From positions 51,442 to 115,441 of the forward strand of contig NZ_JBQEON010000025.1 in the NCBI RefSeq assembly GCF_052045245.1: a stretch of 64,000 bases of DNA, given 5' to 3'. Below the pieces are notes generated by a model that saw nothing but the letters and a program-made list of their open reading frames with translations, was not told the origin of the DNA and made no database searches. Positions 37,901 to 45,239 of the stretch are shown piece by piece; positions within the stretch are counted from its first letter, which is position 1, and each line of letters begins with the position of its first letter. This DNA is from Burkholderia sp052045245 (GTDB taxonomy: Bacteria > Pseudomonadota > Gammaproteobacteria > Burkholderiales > Burkholderiaceae). The position numbers and the translations under genes are program-made.

Positions 37901-38709
37901 ATTTGCTGTGCGTGCTGCTCCCCCAGTACTTCGTTCCTGGCGCTGCCGATGGATTTACGGGGTGGCTCGATGTCGTGGCGGAGAACGACGGAGCGTTGTG
38001 TATTTCGCAGGCCGTGGCGACGGATCTGTCGTCATGGCTGACGACGCACGCTCCGGATCGCGCACGCCGCTTCGAGATCGACTGGTTCCATCTCGGGGCG
38101 GATATCGAAAATTTCTCGACGTCTTCGGAAATGCCGCCAAACGGAAGCAAGGTGCTTCAACACCTGCGTAATGCCCCGACGTTCCTGATGGTCGGGACGC
38201 TGGAACCGCGCAAGGGGCATGCTCAGGTCCTGGATGCGTTTGAGCAGCTGTGGCGCGACAATCAGAATGTCAATCTGGTCGTCGTGGGGCGACAGGGCTG
38301 GATGGTGGAGGACGTGGTCGCCCGCCTGCGGGCACACGCGGAGCAGGGGCGCCGCTTGTTCTGGCTCGAAAATGCGTCGGACGTCTATTTGGAGAAAATC
38401 TATGGGGCAAGCTCGTGCCTGATCGCGGCGTCCTATGGTGAAGGCTTTGGTTTGCCGCTGATCGAAGCCGCGCAACATGGATTGGCGATCATTGCGCGCG
38501 ATCTGCCGGTGTTTCGTGAAGTGGCTGGCGAGCATGCATTTTATTTTTCCGCGCAAGATGGCCGCGATCTGGCGACCGAGATCAAGGCATGGCTAGAACT
38601 CCGAGCGAAGCAGCAGGAGCCTTCGTCTCGCGGTATGCCGTTCCTGACATGGGCGCAGAGTGCTCGCGGATTGGCAAAAATTCTCATGCGCGATGAAGCG
38701 TATTCTTAA
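34990..38709 (+). CDS. Multidomain glycosyltransferase with three GT4-type modules
   Basis: 1239 residues. Module 1 (about 1-410): VDMQGAQSLNSRNRGVGRY acceptor loop, YTGGIDHRKNVEGMIRA and EGFGLPVLEAMRCG. Module 2 (about 425-830): MPPARTGIADYTAELL and FGGLGPSKLNHRLL, with a weaker donor motif (RGETSGTVLDCMNYG) in place of E-x7-E. Module 3 (about 855-1239): ELVQVDARSGIQRVVRN, MVGTLEPRKGHAQVL and EGFGLPLIEAAQHG. Inferred: a processive or multi-linkage polymerase that builds the repeat from one polypeptide, as fused transferases do in other ABC-dependent O-antigens. Module 2 could be structural. Coupled to the methyltransferase by TAATG. Confidence 0.88.
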   Translation: MRIVVDMQGAQSLNSRNRGVGRYTESIVKAMIRNRGDHEIVLALNGAFEESARILRQQFEALLPTGSIHVWYAAAPVAHADKANRWRRHASELTYEAFLTSLQPDFIYIASYFEGFGDDSITSIHALQTNVPVAVTLYDLIPYLYAKPYLENPLFKDWYLEKIEHLRRADLWLAISESSRSEGIEHLDLSPEWSVNMSADVDAWFRPEQIAAERETALRSKYGLTKPFVLYTGGIDHRKNVEGMIRAFALLPSELRKSHQLAIVCSIQPASREALMRLARQVGLDADDVVCTGFVPDDDLLSLYNLCRLFVFPSWHEGFGLPVLEAMRCGAPVIGANTSSVPEVIGWEEALFDPKSDDAIAQHMQRGLTDEGYRQALIEHGTRQAGKFSWDRSGRCALDAIERRHQAWLADAREPEAHSRRPKLAYVSPMPPARTGIADYTAELLPELARFYDIDVIVDADAMRDIRADQFAQVSVKTPAWLRKHAASYDRVLYHFGNSSFHEYMFPLLEAVPGVVVLHDFFLSGVLAHMAIHGNRSDGWSKALYDAHGYVGLRARHLSADIADAVWEYPCSLGVIQKGLGVIVHSPNSLRLARHWYGGDVADWTVIPHMRDASTASSGEDARDALGIGKDDFVVCAFGGLGPSKLNHRLLRAWGQSALARDRACHLIFVGENQPTEYGEKLARTIRQMGGRVRITGWADAQMFRRYLAAVDVGVQLRTLSRGETSGTVLDCMNYGKATIVNANGSMADLDREAVWMLPDEFTDEQLVDALETLRSDPARRQRMGARARDIIVTAHAPDVCAQQYRDAIERFYLRENANPVVLSRAIARRAGQASDDQLRTWALSAARSFVPRNNKRQLLVDISELVQVDARSGIQRVVRNLLKEWLDSPPDGFRVEPVYATTKDSYRYARDFTARLMGFEDGWLQDEPIDYAAGDVFVGLDLQPRVVPAQRAFYQSMRLQGVQVKFVVYDLLCVLLPQYFVPGAADGFTGWLDVVAENDGALCISQAVATDLSSWLTTHAPDRARRFEIDWFHLGADIENFSTSSEMPPNGSKVLQHLRNAPTFLMVGTLEPRKGHAQVLDAFEQLWRDNQNVNLVVVGRQGWMVEDVVARLRAHAEQGRRLFWLENASDVYLEKIYGASSCLIAASYGEGFGLPLIEAAQHGLAIIARDLPVFREVAGEHAFYFSAQDGRDLATEIKAWLELRAKQQEPSSRGMPFLTWAQSARGLAKILMRDEAYS

Positions 38710-38721
38710 AGTAGGATCATT

Positions 38722-39762
38722 ATGTCTAAGAAAACTTCCATCATCACTGGCATCACGGGACAAGACGGTGCTTACCTGGCCGAGTTGCTGCTTGATAAGG
38801 GCTACACGGTTTACGGCACCTACCGCCGCACCAGCTCGGTGAACTTCTGGCGCATCGAAGAACTGGGCATCGCCAAGCATCCGAACCTGCATCTGGTCGA
38901 ATACGACCTGACGGATCTGTCGGCGAGCATTCGCCTGCTTCAGACGACCGGGGCAACGGAGGTGTACAACCTTGCGGCGCAGAGCTTCGTCGGCGTGTCC
39001 TTCGACCAGCCGGTCACCACCGCGGAGATCACCGGCATTGGTCCGCTGAACCTGCTCGAGGCGATTCGCATCGTCAATCCGAAGATCCGCTTCTACCAGG
39101 CCAGCACGTCGGAAATGTTCGGCAAGGTGCAGGCGATCCCGCAGATCGAATCGACGCCGTTCTATCCGCGTAGCCCGTATGGCGTGGCGAAGCTGTACGC
39201 GCACTGGATCACGGTGAACTATCGCGAGAGCTATGACATCTTCGGCTGCAGCGGGATCCTGTTCAACCACGAGTCGCCGCTGCGCGGCCGCGAATTCGTC
39301 ACGCGCAAGATCACCGACTCCGTCGCGAAGATCAAGCTCGGTCAGCTCGACGTGCTCGAACTGGGCAACATGGACGCGAAGCGCGACTGGGGCTTCGCGA
39401 AGGAATATGTCGAAGGCATGTGGCGCATGCTGCAGGTCGACGAACCGGACACGTACGTGCTGGCCACGAACCGTACCGAGACCGTGCGCGATTTCGTGCG
39501 CATGGCGTTCAAGGCGACTGGCGTCGACCTTGAATTCAAGGGCAGTGACGAGCAGGAAATCGCCGTCGATGTCGCCACCGGCAAGACGCTGGTCCGCGTG
39601 AATCCGAAGTTCCATCGGCCGGCTGAAGTCGATCTGTTGATCGGGAATCCCGAGAAGGCAAAGCAGAAGTTGGGCTGGGAGCCGAAGACGACGCTCGAGG
39701 AGCTGTGCGCGATGATGGTCGAAGCGGATTTGCGTCGCAATGAACTCGGCTTCTCGTTCTGA
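38722..39762 (+). CDS. gmd: GDP-mannose 4,6-dehydratase
   Basis: 346 residues. Seen: ITGQDGAYLAELLLDKGYTV (NADP loop), QASTSEMFGKVQ with the catalytic Thr/Ser-Glu, and YGVAKLYAHWI with Tyr-Lys. It makes GDP-4-keto-6-deoxy-mannose. Codon use is tighter and GC higher than in the large transferase just before. Its end overlaps rmd by 23 bases. Confidence 0.97.
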   Translation: MSKKTSIITGITGQDGAYLAELLLDKGYTVYGTYRRTSSVNFWRIEELGIAKHPNLHLVEYDLTDLSASIRLLQTTGATEVYNLAAQSFVGVSFDQPVTTAEITGIGPLNLLEAIRIVNPKIRFYQASTSEMFGKVQAIPQIESTPFYPRSPYGVAKLYAHWITVNYRESYDIFGCSGILFNHESPLRGREFVTRKITDSVAKIKLGQLDVLELGNMDAKRDWGFAKEYVEGMWRMLQVDEPDTYVLATNRTETVRDFVRMAFKATGVDLEFKGSDEQEIAVDVATGKTLVRVNPKFHRPAEVDLLIGNPEKAKQKLGWEPKTTLEELCAMMVEADLRRNELGFSF

Positions 39763-40657
39763 CGCCCCGCGTGCCCTGATCACGGGGCTCGGCGGCTTCA
39801 CCGGCGACTATCTGGCGCAGTCGCTGCGGGCCGCCGGCTATCGCGTGTTCGGCACGACGCACGGGCCCGACGCGGTCGGGCCTGACACGTATCGGGTCGA
39901 TCTGTGCGACCGCGCCGTGCTCGCGAACGTCATCGCGGAAGTGCAGCCGGACGTCGTCGCGCATCTTGCGGCGGTGTCGTTCGTCGCCCACGGCGACGTG
40001 GATGCGATCTATCGTACCAACGTCGTCGGTTCACGGAACCTGCTGGAAGCGCTCGCGAATCTGGAGAATCGTCCGCGCGCGGTTTTGCTGGCGAGCAGCG
40101 CCAACATCTATGGCAACGCGGCCGTTGAGATCATCGACGAATCGGTCGAGCCAAATCCCGCGAACGATTATGCGGTCAGCAAACTGGCGATGGAATACAT
40201 GGCGCGCCTGTGGTGCGACAAGTTGCCGATCGTCGTCGCCCGTCCGTTCAACTACACGGGCGTCGGGCAGTCGCCGCAGTTTTTGCTACCGAAGATCGTC
40301 GGCCATTTCCAGCGTGGCGAGCGCGTGATCGAACTCGGTAATACCGACGTCGAGCGGGATTTCTCGGACGTGCGGCGCGTGGTGGACGCCTATCGACGCC
40401 TTTTGGAGCGGGCGCCGGCCGGCGGCGTGTTCAATGTCTGTTCGGGGAGCGCGGTGTCGCTGAAGGCAGTGATCGCGATGATGGAACGGATTGCCGGCTA
40501 TGCGATCGAGGTACGCGTCAACCCCGCATTCGTGCGCGCGAACGACGTGCGTCGGCTGCAGGGCGACGACGCGCGGTTGCAGGCTGCCATCGGGCCACTT
40601 GATGATATTCCGCTCGAGAGCACGTTGCGCTGGATGTTCGAAGAGGGGCATGGGTGA
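39740..40657 (+). CDS. rmd: GDP-6-deoxy-D-mannose reductase
   Basis: 305 residues. Seen: ITGLGGFTGDYLAQSL, LASSANIYGNAA and YAVSKLAMEYMARLW with the reductase Tyr-Lys pair, and ARPFNYTGVGQSPQFLLPKIV typical of Rmd. It reduces the Gmd product to GDP-D-rhamnose, the donor for D-rhamnan chains. Starts inside gmd. Followed by 244 bases with only Arg/Ser-rich junk frames. Confidence 0.93.
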   Translation: MNSASRSDAPRALITGLGGFTGDYLAQSLRAAGYRVFGTTHGPDAVGPDTYRVDLCDRAVLANVIAEVQPDVVAHLAAVSFVAHGDVDAIYRTNVVGSRNLLEALANLENRPRAVLLASSANIYGNAAVEIIDESVEPNPANDYAVSKLAMEYMARLWCDKLPIVVARPFNYTGVGQSPQFLLPKIVGHFQRGERVIELGNTDVERDFSDVRRVVDAYRRLLERAPAGGVFNVCSGSAVSLKAVIAMMERIAGYAIEVRVNPAFVRANDVRRLQGDDARLQAAIGPLDDIPLESTLRWMFEEGHG

Positions 40658-40901
40658 CGGTCCGTCTCGGTACGACTGCATTGGCGCCGCGCAGTGCGTC
40701 CGTTTCGCCAGTTCGGCGTTCGCGGTTTGTCGAACTTGCAGGAAGCGACGAGGCGTCGGAGTCGCGCGGCACGATTGCGCGATTTTCGTCGCGGAGCGGC
40801 CGCCGTCGCGTCGCCTGCGATTGCAGGGCACGCTCATCGTCTGCGGCGCCGTGCCGGGCGAACTCCGGCGCACATGAGTCGGCTCGCATGAGGAGTATCG
40901 C

Positions 40902-41978
40902 GTGAAGTTGGGGGTGGATGTCACCTGGATGGTAGGCAACTATCGCGGCATGGGTCGATTCGCCAGGCAACTGGTGGAACCGGTCAGCGCGTCGATGCTG
41001 GGTCTGGCTCCGAGCGGCGTGACAGCCGACGAGTGGCCGTGCGTCAGTCAAGGGCGCGGTTTCTTTCCGTGGTGGGAGCAGGTCGAGTTGCCGCGCTTGT
41101 GCCGCGAACAGCAACTGGACTATCTACTGTGTCCGTACAACACGGGGCCGCTGCGCTCCACTGGCAACACGCGCGTGCTCGCCGTCGTCCATGATCTGAT
41201 CTACATGGCGCCTTGGCACGTGCTGCCGCCGGCGCGGTCGTTTTACCAAACCGCCGGTCGCGTCTACCGTCGCCATGTGGTGCCGCGGCTCGTGCGTCGG
41301 GCCGACGTCGTGTTGACCGTCTCGCGATTCACCCAGCAGGAACTGGTCGGGAAGTTCGCGTTGCGCGAGGCGGACGTACGCGTTGTTCCGAACACGATTT
41401 CCGATGACTGGTTTGCCCCTCCGTTGAGTCGCATGGCGCGCCAACCCTACTTGTTTACCGTGGCTGGTGAGGTGCCGAGCAAGAACGTCGGTCGTCTGCT
41501 ACAGGCGTTCGCGATCGCGCGGCCGTCGCTGGGCGACGACGCGCGGCTCAGGATCGCCGGGATCAAGACCGAGCATCATGCGCATTTTCTCGGGCTCGCG
41601 GCGTCGCTCGGCCTCACGAACGTCGTCGAGCTGCTCGGTTACGTGTCGCGCGTAGAACTGCGCGAGCAGTACCGGCAGGCTCGCGCGTTCGTCTTTGCAT
41701 CGCTGTTCGAAGGCTTTGGGATTCCATTGCTGGAGGCGATGGCGTCCGGGACGCCTGTCGCATGCAGCAATACCACGTCGATGCCCGAGATCGCTGGCGA
41801 TTGTGCGTTGCAGTTCGATCCTCGCTCGGTGGAAGAGATGGCGGAACAGATCCGCGCGGTATGGGACGACAGCGGGCGATTCGATGTCGCGCTCGGCGCT
41901 GGCTTGAACCGCGCTCGCTCCTTTTCGGAGTCTGCCGTGCGTCCATCAATCCAGGATTTTTGGGCGCGTCTTTCATGA
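40902..41978 (+). CDS. Glycosyltransferase family 4
   Basis: 358 residues from the GTG at 40902 behind AGGAG. Seen: a short acceptor loop VTWMVGNYRGMGRFARQL, VAGEVPSKNVGRLLQAF and the E-x7-E motif EGFGIPLLEAM. Similar in plan to modules 1 and 3 of the 1239-residue enzyme. Inferred: D-rhamnosyl- or mannosyltransferase given gmd-rmd upstream. Stop overlaps the next start. Confidence 0.87.
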   Translation: MKLGVDVTWMVGNYRGMGRFARQLVEPVSASMLGLAPSGVTADEWPCVSQGRGFFPWWEQVELPRLCREQQLDYLLCPYNTGPLRSTGNTRVLAVVHDLIYMAPWHVLPPARSFYQTAGRVYRRHVVPRLVRRADVVLTVSRFTQQELVGKFALREADVRVVPNTISDDWFAPPLSRMARQPYLFTVAGEVPSKNVGRLLQAFAIARPSLGDDARLRIAGIKTEHHAHFLGLAASLGLTNVVELLGYVSRVELREQYRQARAFVFASLFEGFGIPLLEAMASGTPVACSNTTSMPEIAGDCALQFDPRSVEEMAEQIRAVWDDSGRFDVALGAGLNRARSFSESAVRPSIQDFWARLS

Positions 41979-43240
41979 GTCGGGACATGAAGAAACTGCT
42001 GGTGCTGACTCCCCGGTTTCCATACCCGGTGATCGGCGGCGACAAATTGCGGATCTATCACCTCTGCCGGGTGCTGGCCCGCCATTACTCGCTGACGTTG
42101 CTGAGCTTGTGCGAGACCGAGGAGGAACTGCACGCGGAACTGCCTGACGACGGTGTTTTCGATCGGGTCGAGCGAGTTTACCTGCCGCGCTGGCGCTCCT
42201 ACGTCAATACGTTGCTCGCGTTGCCCACGCGAACACCGTTACAGGTGGCGTACTACCGGAGCGGTGCCTTCGCGGCGGCTGTCTCCCGGCTGCTGCCGTC
42301 GCACGACGGCGCATTGGTCCATCTCGTGCGCTGCGCCGAGTACGTACGGGGGGCGGACAAGCCGCGCGTCCTCGAAATGACTGACGCAATCTCGCTCAAT
42401 TACAGTCGCGTCAAGCAACTCAGGAACGCGCGCGGGCTCAAGTCACGCGTATTCGGCATCGAGGCGAAGCGCCTGCTCGACTACGAGCGTGCCGTCGTCC
42501 GCGATTTCGACCTGTCGGTACTGGTGTCGAAAACCGATCGAGACTATCTGTTCCCCGACTCGCCTGCGAGGGACGTGATGGTTTGCTCCAACGGTGTGGA
42601 CTTGTCGGCGCTACCGTTTACGGTGCGAAGCATGGCGAGCCGGATACTCATCTTCATCGGCGACATGCGCACGGTCCAGAATCAGGACATGTGCCACTTC
42701 TTCGCGGAGGCCGTGCTGCCGTTGCTGCGCAACCGTGCCGATTATCGGTTCCGGATAGTCGGGTCCATCGCACCCGCGCTGGCCGAACGGTTCCGCGCGT
42801 ACGATGGCGTGGAGGTGACCGGCCGGGTCGTGTCGGTCGCGGAGGCGGCGTCCGACGGGGCCATCGGCGTGTGCCCGATGCGCATCGGCGCTGGCGTGCA
42901 GAACAAGATTCTTGAATACATGGCGCTGGGGTTGCCGGTCGTCACCACGTCGTTGGGGCACGAGGGCCTGGGTGCGAAGTCCGGCGAGGACCTGCTGATT
43001 GCAGATACGCCAGAGGAATTTGTCGGGCGCATCGAGCAGCTTGTTGCCGACGACACTTCCGCGGTCGAGATGGCTCGGCGTGCGCGGACCTTTGTCGAGG
43101 GCGAGCACGGGTGGGAGCGGATGGTCGCGCCGCTTGTCGAGAAGGTTGGCGTGCTGTTGGCCACACCGGCGCCGCTTCGCGATAATGGAAACCCCGCGTC
43201 GGCGCACGATGGCGCCGGCCAATCGGGCAGGAGGATGTGA
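41975..43240 (+). CDS. Glycosyltransferase, GT4-type (sugar transferase with PEP-CTERM/EpsD-like fold)
   Basis: 421 residues from the ATG at 41975 overlapping the previous stop; Met at 41987 is an alternative. Seen: TPRFPYPVIGGDKLRIYHL (acceptor side), IFIGDMRTVQNQDMCHFFAE (donor side) and MRIGAGVQNKILEYMALGLPVV, the Gln-Asn-Lys-x-x-Glu variant of the nucleotide-sugar motif. It ends in a polar tail. Inferred O-antigen transferase; donor unknown. Confidence 0.85.
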   Translation: MSRDMKKLLVLTPRFPYPVIGGDKLRIYHLCRVLARHYSLTLLSLCETEEELHAELPDDGVFDRVERVYLPRWRSYVNTLLALPTRTPLQVAYYRSGAFAAAVSRLLPSHDGALVHLVRCAEYVRGADKPRVLEMTDAISLNYSRVKQLRNARGLKSRVFGIEAKRLLDYERAVVRDFDLSVLVSKTDRDYLFPDSPARDVMVCSNGVDLSALPFTVRSMASRILIFIGDMRTVQNQDMCHFFAEAVLPLLRNRADYRFRIVGSIAPALAERFRAYDGVEVTGRVVSVAEAASDGAIGVCPMRIGAGVQNKILEYMALGLPVVTTSLGHEGLGAKSGEDLLIADTPEEFVGRIEQLVADDTSAVEMARRARTFVEGEHGWERMVAPLVEKVGVLLATPAPLRDNGNPASAHDGAGQSGRRM

Positions 43241-44205
43241 TGATGCGTCTCGTCGTCACCGGCGCGAACGGCTTCGTCGGCCGTACAGTCTGTCGTCGCG
43301 CGCTGGACGCCGGCCATACCGTCACCGCGCTGGTTCGGCGACCGGGCACATGCGTCGACGGCGTGCGCGAATGGGTCCATGGCGCTGCCGATTGGGACGG
43401 CCTCGACGAGAGCTGGCCCGCCGACCTCGCCGCCGATTGCATGATCCATCTTGCTGCGCGCGTGCATGTGATGCACGACAAGTCACCCGATCCCGATGTC
43501 GCATTTGACGCGACCAATGTCGCGGGTACGCTGCGCCTCGCGCAAGCCGCACGCAAGCACGGCGTGCGCCGAATCGTATACGCGAGCAGCATCAAGGCGG
43601 TCGCCGAGAGCGATGGTGGAGCGCCGCTGTCCGAAAGTACCCATCCCGATCCGCAAGACGCATACGGCCGCTCGAAACTCCGTGCTGAGCAGCAACTCGC
43701 GCGATTCGGCGCGTCTGCCGGGCTCGACGTCGTCGTCGTGCGTCCGCCGCTCGTCTACGGCCCGGCGGTCGGCGCCAATTTCTTGAGCATGATGGACGCA
43801 GTCGCACGCGGCATGCCGTTGCCGCTTGGTTCCATCGCCGCTCGCCGCAGCATCGTCTACGTCGACAACCTGGCCGACGCGCTGTTACGGTGCGCGATCG
43901 ATCCGAGGGCAGCCGGCGAATGTTTCCACGTCGCCGATGACGATCCGCCGTCGATCACGGATCTGCTGCGTCTGGTGGGCGATGCCCTGGGCAAGCCGGC
44001 GCGCCTTCTGCCGGTCCCGGTGGCGGCACTGCGCGCGCTCGGCAGGCTGACCGGCCGCAGCGCGGCAATCGACCGCCTGACAGGCAGCCTGCAGCTCGAC
44101 ACGGGCCGGATCAAGCACGTGCTCGGCTGGCAACCGCCCTATACGACTCGCCAGGGCCTCGAAACGACCGCGGCATGGTATCGTTCGCGCGATACACAAC
44201 AATAG
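43237..44205 (+). CDS. NAD-dependent epimerase/dehydratase, WbpV-like 4-reductase
   Basis: 322 residues. Seen: VTGANGFVGRTVCRRALDAG, MIHLAARVHVMHD, YASSIKAVAE and YGRSKLRAEQQL. Known: WbpV-type enzymes reduce UDP-4-keto-6-deoxy-GlcNAc (made by WbpM) to UDP-QuiNAc or UDP-FucNAc. The order reductase, WbpL-like transferase, WbpM-like dehydratase is the same as at the end of many Pseudomonas O-antigen loci. Starts by ATGA overlap with the preceding gene. Confidence 0.85.
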   Translation: MMMRLVVTGANGFVGRTVCRRALDAGHTVTALVRRPGTCVDGVREWVHGAADWDGLDESWPADLAADCMIHLAARVHVMHDKSPDPDVAFDATNVAGTLRLAQAARKHGVRRIVYASSIKAVAESDGGAPLSESTHPDPQDAYGRSKLRAEQQLARFGASAGLDVVVVRPPLVYGPAVGANFLSMMDAVARGMPLPLGSIAARRSIVYVDNLADALLRCAIDPRAAGECFHVADDDPPSITDLLRLVGDALGKPARLLPVPVAALRALGRLTGRSAAIDRLTGSLQLDTGRIKHVLGWQPPYTTRQGLETTAAWYRSRDTQQ

Positions 44206-44210
44206 TCGAC

Positions 44211-45227
44211 ATGCATTTCCCGATATCCGCGTGGCCTGCTGCGGTCGCGGTGGCGCTGGCCGCTACCCTCGCATCGACGGCCATCCTGCGCGTGTTGCTC
44301 GCGACCGGTCTCGCGTGGCGCCTCGCCACCGACATTCCAAACGACCGATCGCTGCATACCCTGCCGACGCCGCGCGTCGGCGGCTGGGGCATCGTGCCGG
44401 TCTGTGTCGTCGCGCTGCTGACTCTGGCGCCGCGCCTCTGGCTGATCGCCGTAGCTGCCGCGGGGCTCGCTGCGTTGTCACAGGTCGACGACCGGCGCGG
44501 CTTGCCGGCCCGTGTCCGGTTCTCGGCGCATCTTGCGGCGGTCGTCGGATTGATCGCTGTTTTTCCCGCCGATGCGCCGTGGTGGCTGCTCGTGGGCGTC
44601 GGTTTCGTGATGGTCTGGCTGACGAACCTGTACAACTTCATGGATGGTGCCGACGGCCTCGCAGGCGGCATGGCGCTGTTCGGCTTCGGCGCATACGCTG
44701 CAGGGTCGCTCACCAGTGCGAATCCGTCCCCCGATCTCGCCGTGGCCGGTGCAGTGGTGGCCGGGGCAGCGTTCGGCTTTCTGCTGTTGAACTTTCATCC
44801 GGCGCGTCTGTTTCTCGGTGACGCGGGCTCCATTCCGCTCGGTTTCCTGGCCGGCGCGCTCGGCTATTGGGGCTGGCGTACTAATGTGTGGCCGATCTGG
44901 TTCCCGGCACTGGTGTTCGCCCCCTTTATTGCTGACGCGTCTGTAACACTTTTGAGACGTCTGTTACGTGGTGAAAAGTTCTGGCAAGCGCATCGGGAGC
45001 ATTATTATCAAAGAATGGTCCGGGCGGGCGTAGGTCATCGCCGGACTGCTCTTTATTGGTACCTCATCATGCTCGCAGGCATAATCGTCGCCGTATGGGC
45101 AAAGGGCCGCCCGGAATGGCAGCAATGGCTGTCGTTCCTCGCATGGTACGGCGTCCTGGCATGTATCGGACTGGTGATCGACATGCACTGGCGCCGATTT
45201 CAATCGGCCGCCGAAAACAACTCTTGA
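44211..45227 (+). CDS. WbpL-like undecaprenyl-phosphate sugar-1-phosphate transferase
   Basis: 338 residues from the ATG at 44211; an in-frame GTG... region up to 44175 overlaps the previous gene and is less likely. MraY/WecA superfamily with about ten membrane helices. Seen: NFMDGADGLAGG (Mg and nucleotide loop), FHPARLFLGDAGSIPLGF, and HREHYYQRMV on the last cytoplasmic loop. Known: WbpL starts O-chains by moving FucNAc- or QuiNAc-1-P to undecaprenyl phosphate. Inferred: starter for the wzm/wzt-exported chain. Confidence 0.93.
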   Translation: MHFPISAWPAAVAVALAATLASTAILRVLLATGLAWRLATDIPNDRSLHTLPTPRVGGWGIVPVCVVALLTLAPRLWLIAVAAAGLAALSQVDDRRGLPARVRFSAHLAAVVGLIAVFPADAPWWLLVGVGFVMVWLTNLYNFMDGADGLAGGMALFGFGAYAAGSLTSANPSPDLAVAGAVVAGAAFGFLLLNFHPARLFLGDAGSIPLGFLAGALGYWGWRTNVWPIWFPALVFAPFIADASVTLLRRLLRGEKFWQAHREHYYQRMVRAGVGHRRTALYWYLIMLAGIIVAVWAKGRPEWQQWLSFLAWYGVLACIGLVIDMHWRRFQSAAENNS

Positions 45228-45239
45228 GGTTTCCCGCCG

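Noticed and set aside
40654..40905. Arg/Ser-rich small frames between rmd and the next glycosyltransferase
   Set aside because: Several overlapping frames of similar quality in a 244-base GC-rich gap; no domain and no conserved-looking pattern.
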